This document shows, in pieces, positions 1 to 9,865 of a stretch of 64,000 bases of DNA (position 1 is its first letter; each line of letters opens with the position of its first letter). The notes beneath the pieces were generated by a model. It did no database searches, was not told the DNA's origin, and saw only the letters and a program-made list of their open reading frames with translations. This DNA is from Chondromyces crocatus. GTDB taxonomy: Bacteria > Myxococcota_A > Polyangia > Polyangiales > Polyangiaceae. The DNA lies in assembly GCF_001189295.1 (NCBI RefSeq), contig NZ_CP012159.1, positions 11,179,856-11,243,855 of the forward strand, read 5' to 3'. Both the position numbers and the translations under genes were made by a program.

Positions 1-2035
1 CGTGAGGCAATGACTCGCTGCAGGAGCGATCATTCCAGGTCCCCTCGCCCGTCATCTCCGCGCAATGCTCAGCGCCCGCGTGGTTGTTGGGCTCTCCGGC
101 ATTCCAGGCACTGAAGGAGCCGCTCCACACGGCCTCCCAGAGTCCCTCTTCGTGAGCGTCGCTGAGATTCACCCAGACGGTCGGACCGCCATCGAGGGTC
201 TGCTGCAGCTTGTCGTTTTCCCAGCCATTCCGGGGGGCGCGGAACACGTACCCAGCAGGACAGTCCGAGGCTCCCCAGGTCCCGGTGGTCGAGGAGATGA
301 CCCAGAAATCGTCGGGGCAGCCCAGCGGACCGCAGTCGACGCCCGACCTCTGACATGCGGTGTGGCGCGTCGCATTGCACGGGAGATCGTTCCACGTCCC
401 GTTCGCGAGCACCGAAGCACAGTGCTCCCCGCCACCCGCATTGCTGGGCTCCCCGGCGCCCCAGCTCTGATACGGGGCAATCTGCCAGCGGCCTTCGACC
501 TGGCGATCGGTGAAGTTGAGCCATACCGGGACGCCTCCGGCGCGCTCACGTAGCTTCTTGTTTTCGTAGCCGTTCACGGGCGGGACGAACTCGTACCCCT
601 GCGGACACGCATCGAAGCCGCCGGACCATGCACCGGCGCCCGAGGTCACCATCCAGAAGTCGGAGGAGCAGGAGGCGGGGCTGCACATTGCACCGGAGCG
701 CTTGCAAGCGAACCGGCGCGAACCGGTGCACGGGACGTCATTCCAGCGGCCATCAGCGCGCATTTCCGCGCAATCCTCGTTGCCTCCAGCGTCATTGGGT
801 TCGCCCTCGCCGAAGCTCCAGATGGCCTGCTTCATCGTGTACGAGTAGTAGTCGTAGCCCTTTCCGGTGCGCCCAGGATCCGCCTCGACATGATCCACGG
901 CGACGCTGAAGCCGCACTCCACGACACCTCGGACGTCGATGCGCTGGGTGAAGATCGAGGCGTCGTACGGGAAGGAGCAGAGCTCGAAGTGGTCGCAGAT
1001 CTTCAGCTCTTCGAACTGCGTGAACCAGAAGGGCAAGGGCGTCGGGCTGCCGCTACCATTCGTGAGACGGGCGGAACCGCACGCATTTCCCCTGAACTGC
1101 GGAGCGAAATTCGCATCGTAGCCCGGAAGCTGGACGGCGTCGGCGCCCGCCTGATTGCCCGGCCTGAAGAACCAGTCGGACATGAGGCCTCCCATTCCAT
1201 CGCCCAGGTTGAACCGGCTTCGGTCCTTGACGGCGATCATGATTCGCTTGCCCAGCATCGCGAGTTCTGCCGTCGTCGGCCAGCGTTCGGGGAAGAGGCT
1301 CTGCTTGTCGACGGGCCGGAAGATGAGATCCCCCGTGGTGAGGTGACCGGGAACGTTCACGCCGGGCCAGTAGTCTCGATCGAAGCGACGCAATAGCTCC
1401 GCGAAGAACTGCTGCTTGTTGTCGTCACCGTTGTCGAAGTAGTCCTCGAGCAGGATCAGGAGCACTTCGTTCTGATTCTCCGGTGCATTGATCCAGGTGG
1501 CGATCTCGTCCTCGATCGCGATGCTCCACTGGCTGAACGCTTCTCCCGCGTGACTGAAGCAAACCTTCCAGCCGAACGTGCAGTCGCCGAAGAGGGTCGG
1601 CGAGTCGTTGTCGTAGACGTCCAGCATCAGCGTGCGGACGCCCATGTCGAGCTGCTCTCTGATGCTCGCGTGCTGGTTTGCGCGTGCGTAGTACGACTGC
1701 CGGTCCCCGTCCTTTCGGTAGTTCGTACTGACATGCGAGTTGTGCGTGCCGATCCGCTGCCACTCATTCAGCGGAACATTCCGCTGGAGGTCGCGCTGCT
1801 GAATCCGAGCCACCCTGGCCGCCCAGGAGTCGCGCGGCGCGAGGGCCTGGCCGTCCGCGTCGAGGATGTCCTCGTCTCTCTCGGCACCGACCTCCTCGCT
1901 GTCCACCTCCACAGGCGCGCCGAGACACCCTCCAGCCAGAACCGCGAAGAGCGCGCCGAGAAAGCCTCCGCGCAGAGACGCCGCGCTTCCGCCCATGCCC
2001 TCGCAGGAGCGGCCAATCAACGCATCGAGCACCAT
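1..2035 (-). CDS. Lipoprotein with PI-PLC X-like domain and C-type lectin domains (3' end outside window)
   Basis: The frame runs from an ATG at 2035 to the window edge without a stop (678 codons seen). GGAGGT lies five bases before the ATG. Residues 20-37 form a hydrophobic signal ending LAGGC, a loose lipobox. Residues 90-330 resemble the phosphatidylinositol-specific phospholipase C X domain: GTHNSH (His98), IREQLDMGVRTLMLDV near 125-140, and a second histidine in FSHAG (His162). From about residue 388 onward come C-type lectin-like blocks, each with GEPN or GEPS followed by WND and paired cysteines. WND and EPN are the classical calcium/sugar ligands. There are two full copies and one partial. 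The likely role is a surface-anchored or secreted phosphodiester hydrolase held to glycans; the substrate is unknown. It could also be a catalytically inactive binding protein. Confidence 0.85.
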   Translation of the reverse strand, partial: MVLDALIGRSCEGMGGSAASLRGGFLGALFAVLAGGCLGAPVEVDSEEVGAERDEDILDADGQALAPRDSWAARVARIQQRDLQRNVPLNEWQRIGTHNSHVSTNYRKDGDRQSYYARANQHASIREQLDMGVRTLMLDVYDNDSPTLFGDCTFGWKVCFSHAGEAFSQWSIAIEDEIATWINAPENQNEVLLILLEDYFDNGDDNKQQFFAELLRRFDRDYWPGVNVPGHLTTGDLIFRPVDKQSLFPERWPTTAELAMLGKRIMIAVKDRSRFNLGDGMGGLMSDWFFRPGNQAGADAVQLPGYDANFAPQFRGNACGSARLTNGSGSPTPLPFWFTQFEELKICDHFELCSFPYDASIFTQRIDVRGVVECGFSVAVDHVEADPGRTGKGYDYYSYTMKQAIWSFGEGEPNDAGGNEDCAEMRADGRWNDVPCTGSRRFACKRSGAMCSPASCSSDFWMVTSGAGAWSGGFDACPQGYEFVPPVNGYENKKLRERAGGVPVWLNFTDRQVEGRWQIAPYQSWGAGEPSNAGGGEHCASVLANGTWNDLPCNATRHTACQRSGVDCGPLGCPDDFWVISSTTGTWGASDCPAGYVFRAPRNGWENDKLQQTLDGGPTVWVNLSDAHEEGLWEAVWSGSFSAWNAGEPNNHAGAEHCAEMTGEGTWNDRSCSESLPH

Positions 2036-2332
2036 GGGAGACCTCCAGCAGCTGCATGCAGATGCAGCGTCAGTCCGAGCCGCTGACGAGGGTCGAGTCG
2101 AGACGGCAGCTACCCCCTCTCCAACCGCGTCGAGGCGCAGCACAGTTCTCGGTTTCGTCGTCAGCTGTCAAGGGAAGGCTGGCCTGTCCAGGCGTCGCAG
2201 CGAGGGCTGGATGGACGTCCTCATCACGAAGGCGCGCACCTTCACCGAGGAGCGTAAGACGAGGTCACCGAGGGGTGTGGAGACGAGGCGTCGCGTCGAG
2301 CTGCCATCGAGGACGCCGAGCCGTCCTTCGCT

Positions 2333-3166
2333 CTAGCGCCGCCGGATCCGGACGAAGTCTTGGGAACACGTGAGCCGGCACCTGTCCGAGGGATCGGCGA
2401 AGTGGCGCTGCACGTAGTCTCTCACTTCCTGATAAGGAGGCGGCTCGTCCAGGGGGATCAGGTTGACGATGAACTCGGCGATCGTTATGGCGGTCCCGAC
2501 ATCGGGCGTCTCGATCAAGGACGGGAGCGTCTCCAGCCGGACCGAGTAGTCCGCACCATCCGGCTCACCGTGAACGAGTTGGACGAGTTCGCCAATATCG
2601 ATCCGCTGTCCGCTGAAATGGTGCACCATCTCCATGCAATCACTTCGTGGGTTCTGCAGGATGAGAACCATCTCCCCACCGTCCGACAGCCAGCCGAGCA
2701 TCCGACGCAAGTGCGTCGCCCAGCGATCCGCAGGAACATAGTAGAAGCTATGAGAGCAAAGGACGAAGTCTGCGCGCACGCCCGGCTCTGCATTCATGAT
2801 GGTATCCGGGATGATTCTGGCCGTGGGGCACGCCTGCGCGAGCTGCTCTCGCATGTGTGGACTGGGTTCAATCGCGATGGTCTGCTCGAAGCTCTCCGTG
2901 AACCACCGCGTGATGCGGCCACTCCCAGCACCGACGTCCAGAAAGACGTGGTGCTCGGGGAGCTGGGCGACCACGTCGGTCAGGTGGACGCGAGCCACGT
3001 CCTTCTGATCGGTATGCGCGAGGAACAAGGAGAATGCGCGCCGGTATTCCTCTCCAATGGGGTCCAGCAGCGCAATGGTCGTTTCTTCTCTCCGGCCGTC
3101 CTGAATCGACGCGCCCGCCACAAGCCGATCCCGTTCCGCACGCCGCGAGCTGTCGATCGTTGCCAT
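2333..3166 (-). CDS. Class I SAM-dependent methyltransferase
   Basis: This is a 277-residue protein with a Rossmann-type SAM-binding motif I (FLDVGAGSGR), an acidic residue after beta-2 (TIAIEPS) and a motif-IV-like segment (DFVLCSHSFYYVP). The open frame continues upstream to 3307, but the ATG at 3166 is preceded by AAAGGGGGG at good spacing and the upstream residues look like non-coding arginine-rich sequence, so I chose 3166. The substrate cannot be told from sequence. The closest general type is a small-molecule methyltransferase. It is encoded alone, with no partner gene in the same direction within 300 bases. Confidence 0.8.
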   Translation of the reverse strand: MATIDSSRRAERDRLVAGASIQDGRREETTIALLDPIGEEYRRAFSLFLAHTDQKDVARVHLTDVVAQLPEHHVFLDVGAGSGRITRWFTESFEQTIAIEPSPHMREQLAQACPTARIIPDTIMNAEPGVRADFVLCSHSFYYVPADRWATHLRRMLGWLSDGGEMVLILQNPRSDCMEMVHHFSGQRIDIGELVQLVHGEPDGADYSVRLETLPSLIETPDVGTAITIAEFIVNLIPLDEPPPYQEVRDYVQRHFADPSDRCRLTCSQDFVRIRRR

Positions 3167-3509
3167 GTCCCCCCTTTGCGTCGAGCGTGCCGGCTCGATG
3201 CTCATTGCGCGGTAGCCTGAGCAGCGAGGGAGGATCGCGCAAATGCGATTCCAGGATCTCCTGCGAGGTGCCCTGTCCGCGTCACAACCCCTTGTCGAGG
3301 AGGGCATCCACGAGGAGCACCGGCGCCCGTCGACGCCGTTTCATGCCCGTCGAGGCGGCGCGATGACGAGGACCTGAGCCGCCCTCGGGAGCTGCGTTCG
3401 AGTTCCGCTGCCGCTCGCCCTTTACCCAGGGCAAACTCGGTTCAGCCTCGCCTCGAAATCAACCAGGGGGCCTGGTCATGAATCGCTGGGGCGGCCAGCG
3501 ATCTCGACG
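3167..3509. other. Intergenic stretch without a recognised gene
   Basis: This spacer lies between the methyltransferase start and the 3' end of tRNA-Leu. It would hold the methyltransferase promoter, but I see no convincing consensus element, repeat or open frame with normal codon use. Confidence 0.5.
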
Positions 3510-3595
3510 TGGTACCGAAGGTGGGACTCGAACCCACAAACCCTTTCGGATAGCGGATTTTGAATCCGCCGCGTTTGCCATTCCGCCACTTCGGC
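3510..3595 (-). tRNA. tRNA-Leu (anticodon CAA)
   Basis: Read on the minus strand, the 5' arm GCCGAAG pairs with CTTCGGT near the 3' end, followed by discriminator A and an encoded CCA (3512-3510). The T arm has the usual GTTCGAGTC loop region. The anticodon stem-loop reads GGATTCAAAATCC, giving anticodon CAA (codon UUG). The long variable arm expected of a class II tRNA is present. It appears to be a single tRNA gene with no neighbouring tRNA. Confidence 0.95.
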
Positions 3596-3712
3596 TTGCA
3601 CTGCTGCGCAGGTCCTGGCTGGAGCCGGGGCCTTTGCACGCTGCACCCTAGTCCAAGCGATGGCCTGCTTGCAACCATCGGTCGAGTGGAGGCGGAATCC
3701 GGCGGGCCGAGG

Positions 3713-4243
3713 TCATCCGCCCGAGAGCTCTCGTCGGGTCGCCAGGGCTTCTTCATAAGCCCAGCGCGCTCGCATGAAGGCTGCAGAATCACCGCCTTGA
3801 TCAGGGTGAGTGACCAGGGCGAGGCGGCGGAAGGCTCGCTTGATCTCGGCCAGGGGAGCCGTCGGCGCGAGGCCGAGCAGGGTGAACGGGCTCGTCCGGG
3901 AAGGGATGCCGGGTGGTCGATCGGGACGGCGCCGCTGCTGGGACTGGCCAGGCGGAGGCTGTTCGGGGCGGGGGCGCTTGGGCTTCTTGCTGGGAAAAGG
4001 CGGGAGGCCAGCCTGAAGGCGGACCCATGCGCCGGCCCAGAGGGGTTCGATGTCGTCGAGGGGGCGGCCAGCAGCACGCTCGGCGGCCCGTCGGGCCTCT
4101 TCCAGGGTTCGGGCGCCGCCAGCAAAGGCATCGGGCTTCCGGAATGGCTCGCGTGTAGGTGCCCCCGTCCACCACGCACACCAGAGATAGCGGCGGCGCT
4201 TGGTGGTGGTGATCGAGAGGTGTCCGGGCGGGAGGCTCGTCAT
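3713..4243 (-). CDS. J-domain protein (C-terminal DnaJ-like domain)
   Basis: The protein is 176 residues. The first 110 are arginine- and proline-rich and unrecognised. Residues 118-165 form a J domain: FTLLGLAPTAPLAEIKRAFR, then the diagnostic HPD in THPDQGG, then a helix ending YEEAL. J domains stimulate ATP hydrolysis by Hsp70. There is no zinc-finger or client-binding region of a full DnaJ, so this is a small co-chaperone, perhaps one that delivers a specific Hsp70 client. It is monocistronic. An Hsp70-family gene lies at the far end of the window, with nothing to link the two. Confidence 0.8.
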   Translation of the reverse strand: MTSLPPGHLSITTTKRRRYLWCAWWTGAPTREPFRKPDAFAGGARTLEEARRAAERAAGRPLDDIEPLWAGAWVRLQAGLPPFPSKKPKRPRPEQPPPGQSQQRRRPDRPPGIPSRTSPFTLLGLAPTAPLAEIKRAFRRLALVTHPDQGGDSAAFMRARWAYEEALATRRELSGG

Positions 4244-4384
4244 GCTGTCAGCGAGGCGTACGGAGAGGGCTCGGCAGCGCGAGCATAGCGCCCGTCAGGC
4301 CCCGAACGCGCCCATGAACAGAGATCAGCGCTGCCGTCGCGGCGGATCGGCGAGCGTCAGACTGCTGACGACGAGGACGCTGGC

Positions 4385-4651
4385 TCAAGCGCCTGCGGTG
4401 ACGGGTGCCGGAGGAGGAGCCGGGTGTCCTTCCAGCACCAGATAAACTCCGCCACTGAAAGGAATGCCCAGCTTGATGCGCCAGCCCTCGTGGAGCAACG
4501 CGGGCAGGGCGTGGCCGTCGTAGCGGGGATCCTGCTGCTGAGGATCACCGTCGAGGAGGTGGGACGAGCTGCCCGTGACCTTGACGACCCGCTCCCCCGC
4601 CACCGCGTTTGCCATCCCGACGGTCGACATCTGCATCATCTGCTCTCTCAT
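4385..4651 (-). CDS. Small hypothetical protein (88 residues)
   Basis: I do not recognise a family. The start at 4651 is supported by a strong GGGAGGAG ribosome site six bases upstream. The protein begins with a methionine-rich helix (MREQMMQMS), has no signal peptide or membrane segment, and ends in a proline/alanine-rich tail. The middle (LHEGWRIKLGIPFSGGVYLV) looks like beta strands. It is probably cytoplasmic. Codon use is normal for the region. Confidence 0.6.
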   Translation of the reverse strand: MREQMMQMSTVGMANAVAGERVVKVTGSSSHLLDGDPQQQDPRYDGHALPALLHEGWRIKLGIPFSGGVYLVLEGHPAPPPAPVTAGA

Positions 4652-4850
4652 GGGCTCCTCCCAGCGAACCTAATCGCCAGAGGGGCAAGCGGTAGCGGGG
4701 CCTCCCCCGGATGGCGTTCAGCCACGGCCGTTCGAGCGCCCGCTCTTCAGCGACCCGATGCGGTTGCTGGGACCCGACGCCGGTTCTGGCCGTCACTCCG
4801 TGCCTGCGAGCCGAACAGGAACATTGCGCTCACAACAGAAACAATCAACT

Positions 4851-4866
4851 AGTGTTGAGTGACACT
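4851..4866. promoter_or_regulatory. Candidate dyad operator upstream of the reductase-MerR-diiron unit
   Basis: AGTGT and ACACT form a 5-bp dyad with six bases between them, and TCAAC/GTTGA overlaps it at 4846-4859. MerR-family regulators bind dyads inside promoters, and a MerR gene is second in the downstream operon, so autoregulation is possible. The arms are short and the match could be chance. TTGACG at 4866-4871 resembles a -35 element, but I see no convincing -10 box. Confidence 0.3.
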
Positions 4867-4901
4867 TGACGCTTTTCAGCGCGCTCTCTAGCGCTGGAGA
4901 C

Positions 4902-6164
4902 ATGTCCCCATGGCCCTTCATGGCCCCCTGGCCTTCGGTGAGTGCCCGCCTCGACACCTTCCGGCGGGACCTGTCGACCGTGGCGAACGATGTCCTCGGT
5001 CGACCAAGAACCTCCTTTGAATGGCGCGTCCCGCTGGCTCGACATCTGGCGATGGGGCTGCCACGACGAGCGCTCCTGACGCCCCGCACGGTCCGGATCG
5101 AGCGCGTGATCCGTGAAACGGAAGAGGCCGTGACGCTGCACCTGGTGGATCCAGAGGGGTCCCCGTTCGTTTTCCTTCCAGGACAGTTCCTGACGCTCCT
5201 CGTCGAGCTCGAGGGGGAGACGCTGCGGCGGGCTTACTCCATCTGCTCAGGACTCGACGAACCGACGGGAGGGGTCGCCGTCACTGTGAAGCGGGTCCCG
5301 AACGGGCGTGTGTCGAGCCTCCTCGTTACCCAGGCGCGTCCAGGAGATCTGCTGGGTGTCCTGGGCCCTTCGGGGAACTTCACCGTATCTCCGGACGCGG
5401 CGCGGCGTCGGGACCTGGTCTTGATCGGCGGAGGGAGCGGTATCACGCCGCTGTTCTCCATGGCGCAGAGCGTTCTCGCGCGAGAGCCAGCGAGCACGGT
5501 GCGGCTGCTCTTCGCCAATCGCTCCTGGGATGAGATCATTTTCCGCGCTGCGCTCGAGTCGCTCGAGGAGACGTACTCCGGCCGGTTCACGGTGCGTCAC
5601 GTGCTGGAGTCTGCTCCCGAGGGGTGGCAGGGCGGGCTCGGGCGGCTGGACGTCGAAGGATGCACAGCGGAGCTGGAGGGGCTCGCAGGAGCGATCGACG
5701 AGACGCTGGAGCCGCCAGAGTTCTTCGTCTGCGGGCCGGAAGGACTGATGGCGGTGGTCCGAGACGCGCTGCGCGCCCTCCGTGTACCAGCCTCCCGGAT
5801 CCACGAGGAGCGCTTCGCCTCTCCCGGTCAGCTCACGTCACCCGCCTCATCCAGCTCACCAGGCCAGAGCGCAGGCTCCACCACGGCGAGCGCCCCTCAG
5901 CCACTCACCCTGGGCGGGCGTGGGCAAGGGCGGACGGTGGTCGCAAGCGCAGGACAGACCCTCCTCGAAGCAGGACTCGGCGCAGGCGTCGCGATGCCTT
6001 TCTCGTGCGCCGTGGGAGGTTGCGGCGCGTGCAAGGTGAGGCTCGTGCTCGGAAGCGTGGAGATGGAGGAGCCGAATTGCTTGAGCTCGGAAGAGCGAGC
6101 GCGTGGGTTCGTTCTCGCCTGTGCGTCGAGGGCGACGAGCGCCGTCACGGTCGAGGTGCCGTGA
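4902..6164 (+). CDS. FAD/[2Fe-2S] NAD(P)H oxidoreductase (PaaE/phenol-hydroxylase-reductase type)
   Basis: The protein is about 420 residues with the three modules of class IA oxygenase reductases. An FAD domain has RAYSICS near residue 110. A nicotinamide domain has GGGSGITP near 176 and CGPEG near 285. The C-terminal plant-type [2Fe-2S] ferredoxin domain has C-x4-C-x2-C-x29-C (about C369, C374, C377, C407). A serine/alanine-rich linker joins the last two. It should pass electrons from NAD(P)H to an oxygenase, and the diiron protein two genes downstream is the obvious partner. The ATG at 4902 follows GGAG; a TTG at 4866 and an ATG at 4920 are alternatives. The stop overlaps the MerR start by one base. 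Confidence 0.85.
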   Translation: MSPWPFMAPWPSVSARLDTFRRDLSTVANDVLGRPRTSFEWRVPLARHLAMGLPRRALLTPRTVRIERVIRETEEAVTLHLVDPEGSPFVFLPGQFLTLLVELEGETLRRAYSICSGLDEPTGGVAVTVKRVPNGRVSSLLVTQARPGDLLGVLGPSGNFTVSPDAARRRDLVLIGGGSGITPLFSMAQSVLAREPASTVRLLFANRSWDEIIFRAALESLEETYSGRFTVRHVLESAPEGWQGGLGRLDVEGCTAELEGLAGAIDETLEPPEFFVCGPEGLMAVVRDALRALRVPASRIHEERFASPGQLTSPASSSSPGQSAGSTTASAPQPLTLGGRGQGRTVVASAGQTLLEAGLGAGVAMPFSCAVGGCGACKVRLVLGSVEMEEPNCLSSEERARGFVLACASRATSAVTVEVP

Positions 6165-6904
6165 TGGACACGACGGTCGAGGACACGCTGGACCGGCAGC
6201 GCTTCCCCTACAAGATGAAGGACCTCTGCGAGAAGACGGGGCTGCCCCGACAGGTGGTCCACTTCTACATCCAGCAAGGGCTGGTGCCCGAGGGGCACAA
6301 GACAGGCCGCAACATGGCCTACTACGGAGACGAGCACGTCGAACGGATCCTCTTCGTGCGGAAGCTCCAGCACGAACGCTTCCTGCCCTTGAAGGCGATA
6401 CGGGCGATCCTCGAGCAGCGAGACGAGGAGTTCAGCGAGGCGCAGCTCTCGCTCCTGCGCGACGTGCAAGCCCACCTGGGACCGGCGCTGCAGCCACGGA
6501 AAGAGACGCTGGCCACGGAGGACGCGGGCGAACTGCTCGATAGGCTCGGGCTGGAGTCCGAGGATCTGGAGGGGATGGTGGAGGTCGGGCTCCTGGCCAC
6601 GGTCACAGCGGCTGACGGGCGGACGTTGATCGCGCACGACGACGCCTGGCTCCTGGAAATGTGGGCTGACCTCCGACGGGCAGGGTTCACGCGAGCGCTG
6701 GGGTTCCAGACGCGCGATCTCGCCTTCTACGAGGCTGCAGTCACCGCGATGGTTCGGGAAGAGATGCAGCTCCTCGTCTCCAGGCTGGCGCATCTCCCGG
6801 CTGCGCGCGTGGCCTCACTGGTCGAGCTGGCCCTGCCCCGGATCAACGCTTTCATCGCGCGATACCACATCGCACGCGCTCGGAACGCCCTCCCCACGCT
6901 CTGA
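6164..6904 (+). CDS. MerR-family transcriptional regulator
   Basis: The protein has 246 residues. Residues 15-85 form the winged HTH of MerR proteins: YKMKDLCEKTGLPRQVVHFY, a wing with GHKTGRNMAYY, then a helix with LPLKAIRAIL. The C-terminal 150 residues are helical and match no effector domain I can name; they lack the cysteine pattern of metal sensors. The ATG overlaps the stop of the reductase gene (TGATG), implying translational coupling, and the diiron gene starts nine bases after its stop. A regulator inside the operon it probably controls suggests autoregulation by a small-molecule substrate. Confidence 0.85.
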   Translation: MDTTVEDTLDRQRFPYKMKDLCEKTGLPRQVVHFYIQQGLVPEGHKTGRNMAYYGDEHVERILFVRKLQHERFLPLKAIRAILEQRDEEFSEAQLSLLRDVQAHLGPALQPRKETLATEDAGELLDRLGLESEDLEGMVEVGLLATVTAADGRTLIAHDDAWLLEMWADLRRAGFTRALGFQTRDLAFYEAAVTAMVREEMQLLVSRLAHLPAARVASLVELALPRINAFIARYHIARARNALPTL

Positions 6905-6912
6905 GGACCGCC

Positions 6913-8082
<1,170 letters not shown>

Positions 8083-8229
8083 AGGGCTCGCACGCTCGCA
8101 CCCACCGGGGTCCAGGGTAGGAGCAAAGTCACGACCAGGCCGCGGCAGGATCTCGATCCTGACGCGAAGACGAGCGATGCTGCCACCAGGTGGCGTCCCG
8201 CGTCCTGTGGCACGCCCAGGAGCGCGAGG

Positions 8230-9018
8230 ATGCAAGCGGAGTTCTGGTTCGACTCTTGGGAACGCGGCGGGTTTCACACCTCCTTCCATCGCAGGGACAT
8301 CCACCCTTTCGTCGAGACACACACACCCGGTGAGCGCTTCGTAGGGTCTCGCGTGCTCGTGCCGCTCTGCGGCAAGACCAACGACATGCTCTATTACCGG
8401 CAGTTCGCCCGGCACGTGATCGGGGTCGAGCTCGTCGAGAAGGCCATCCTGCAGTTCTTCGAGGACAACGGGCTGGACTACGTACAAAACGGTAGCCGGT
8501 TCGAGAGCGATCGCCTCACCATCCTGTGCGCCGACTTCATGGACCTCACCCCCGAGGATGTGGGTCCCATCGACCTCGTGTACGATCGCGCCGCACTCGT
8601 CGCGATGCCGCTCGAGATGCGTCTGAACTACATTCGCGCGGTCGACCGGCTGACCCCCGTGGGCGCCCAGCAGCTCCTGAACACGATCGAATACGATCCC
8701 GTTCTCCCGTCAGCCCCCTTTTCGATCGCTCCCGAAGAGGTCGCTGCCTACTACGCGGACGCCTACGACGTCGACCACCTCGAAGCCGTCGTCATCCCCC
8801 AGCACGGGATGGTGCGTCGCTGGGGACTTCGGTTCCTCATCGAGCACGGCTTCATGCTGAAGAAGCGCCAGAACATCCGCCCGGAGCTGCTCGACCCGCA
8901 CCTGCACATGGCGGTCGGTGACATGGTCCGCGCTCGCAACCGGCGGCTCCTCGAGCTGGTGGAGGGCGCAGGCCTCTGGCCCAAGGGGTGCGAGGGAGCA
9001 CACCCAGGCGTCGCCTGA
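8230..9018 (+). CDS. TPMT-family SAM-dependent methyltransferase
   Basis: The protein is 262 residues. It matches the thiopurine S-methyltransferase family: FWFDSWERGGFHTSFH near the N-terminus, VLVPLCGKTNDMLYY as motif I, GVELVEKA as motif II, and DLVYDRAALVAMP. In bacteria such enzymes methylate thiols, selenium or tellurium compounds, or halide/thiocyanate-like acceptors; the substrate here cannot be assigned. The C-terminal part after residue 160 has an extra segment (MVRRWGLRFLIEHGFMLKK). The gene begins 147 bases after the diiron gene and may be transcribed on its own. Confidence 0.8.
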   Translation: MQAEFWFDSWERGGFHTSFHRRDIHPFVETHTPGERFVGSRVLVPLCGKTNDMLYYRQFARHVIGVELVEKAILQFFEDNGLDYVQNGSRFESDRLTILCADFMDLTPEDVGPIDLVYDRAALVAMPLEMRLNYIRAVDRLTPVGAQQLLNTIEYDPVLPSAPFSIAPEEVAAYYADAYDVDHLEAVVIPQHGMVRRWGLRFLIEHGFMLKKRQNIRPELLDPHLHMAVGDMVRARNRRLLELVEGAGLWPKGCEGAHPGVA

Positions 9019-9139
9019 TCGCTGCGCCACCGAACGGGCCGACGGCTGTGCTGCACGCGCTGGACGGCTGCACGTTGCCGCGCGGCGCAGCACCTCCGAG
9101 AAGGTGCGCACAACACACAGCTGCTGCTAGCCTGCCATC

Positions 9140-9865
9140 GTGGCCCGTCGCCGCGGAGTAGTGGAGCGTCTGGGATCGCTGATCCAGCGGGAAAAGCACA
9201 TGCGGCCGCCGGAGCACGTCGACGCGGCGCCCATGTCGTACCGGGACTGGGAGGCGGCCGTCGGGAGCCGCATCGCTGCGCGAGCACGCCCGCTGAAGCT
9301 CGAGCGCGGCGTGCTGCTGGTGAAGGCCGCCAGCGCGACATGGTCCCAGGAGCTGGCATTGCTCGGGGATACCATCGCCGCACAGCTACGTTCTCGCGGT
9401 TTCAGGGTTCACTCCCTGCGCTTCCGGGTGGGTCGGGTGGACCCACCTGATCGGCCACCCTGGCGGGACGAGGTGCGCACCGAGCCCCCCGAAGTCCCCT
9501 TGCCACTCGAGCTGAAGCAGCAGCTCAACCAGGTCGACGATCAAGACCTGCGCGCAGCGATCGCTCGGGCGGCCTCGCGGAACCTCGGCTGGCAGATGCT
9601 CAACGCCGCGGAGGCACGCCGCGCAGAGGCCCGAAGAAAGGTCCGAGAACTCCCAGGCATGGCTCCACGGGAGGCCTGGCCAGGACGACCCGACGCCCAG
9701 GAGATCGCTCCGGCAGGCCCCCCCAGGAGACCGCCGACGGAGCCGCTCGAAGTCCCTACTTCAGCGCCACCAGCCGCTCGAGTCCCTCGATCCGTTGCAC
9801 CAGAAAGCGCTCGGCCGGCCCGAAAGAAGGCGCCAGACGCCGCAATTCGTCGAGATAAGCCCTGA
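9140..9865 (+). CDS. dciA: DciA-like protein (DUF721)
   Basis: The protein is 241 residues from a GTG start. The first 110 residues fit the DUF721/DciA family: DWEAAVGSRIAARARPLKL, then LLVKAASATWSQELALLGDT, then FRVHSLRFRVG. DciA loads the replicative helicase in bacteria lacking DnaC or DnaI. The remaining 130 residues are rich in Pro, Arg and Ala and look disordered. The last 110 bases overlap the 3' end of the convergent FHA gene on the other strand, so the tail composition is partly fixed by the partner. The symbol is given on family resemblance only. Confidence 0.7.
   Translation: MARRRGVVERLGSLIQREKHMRPPEHVDAAPMSYRDWEAAVGSRIAARARPLKLERGVLLVKAASATWSQELALLGDTIAAQLRSRGFRVHSLRFRVGRVDPPDRPPWRDEVRTEPPEVPLPLELKQQLNQVDDQDLRAAIARAASRNLGWQMLNAAEARRAEARRKVRELPGMAPREAWPGRPDAQEIAPAGPPRRPPTEPLEVPTSAPPAARVPRSVAPESARPARKKAPDAAIRRDKP

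Noticed and set aside
3442-4179. Minus-strand open frame running through tRNA-Leu and the J-domain gene
   Set aside because: It reads through a structured tRNA and is out of frame with the J domain.
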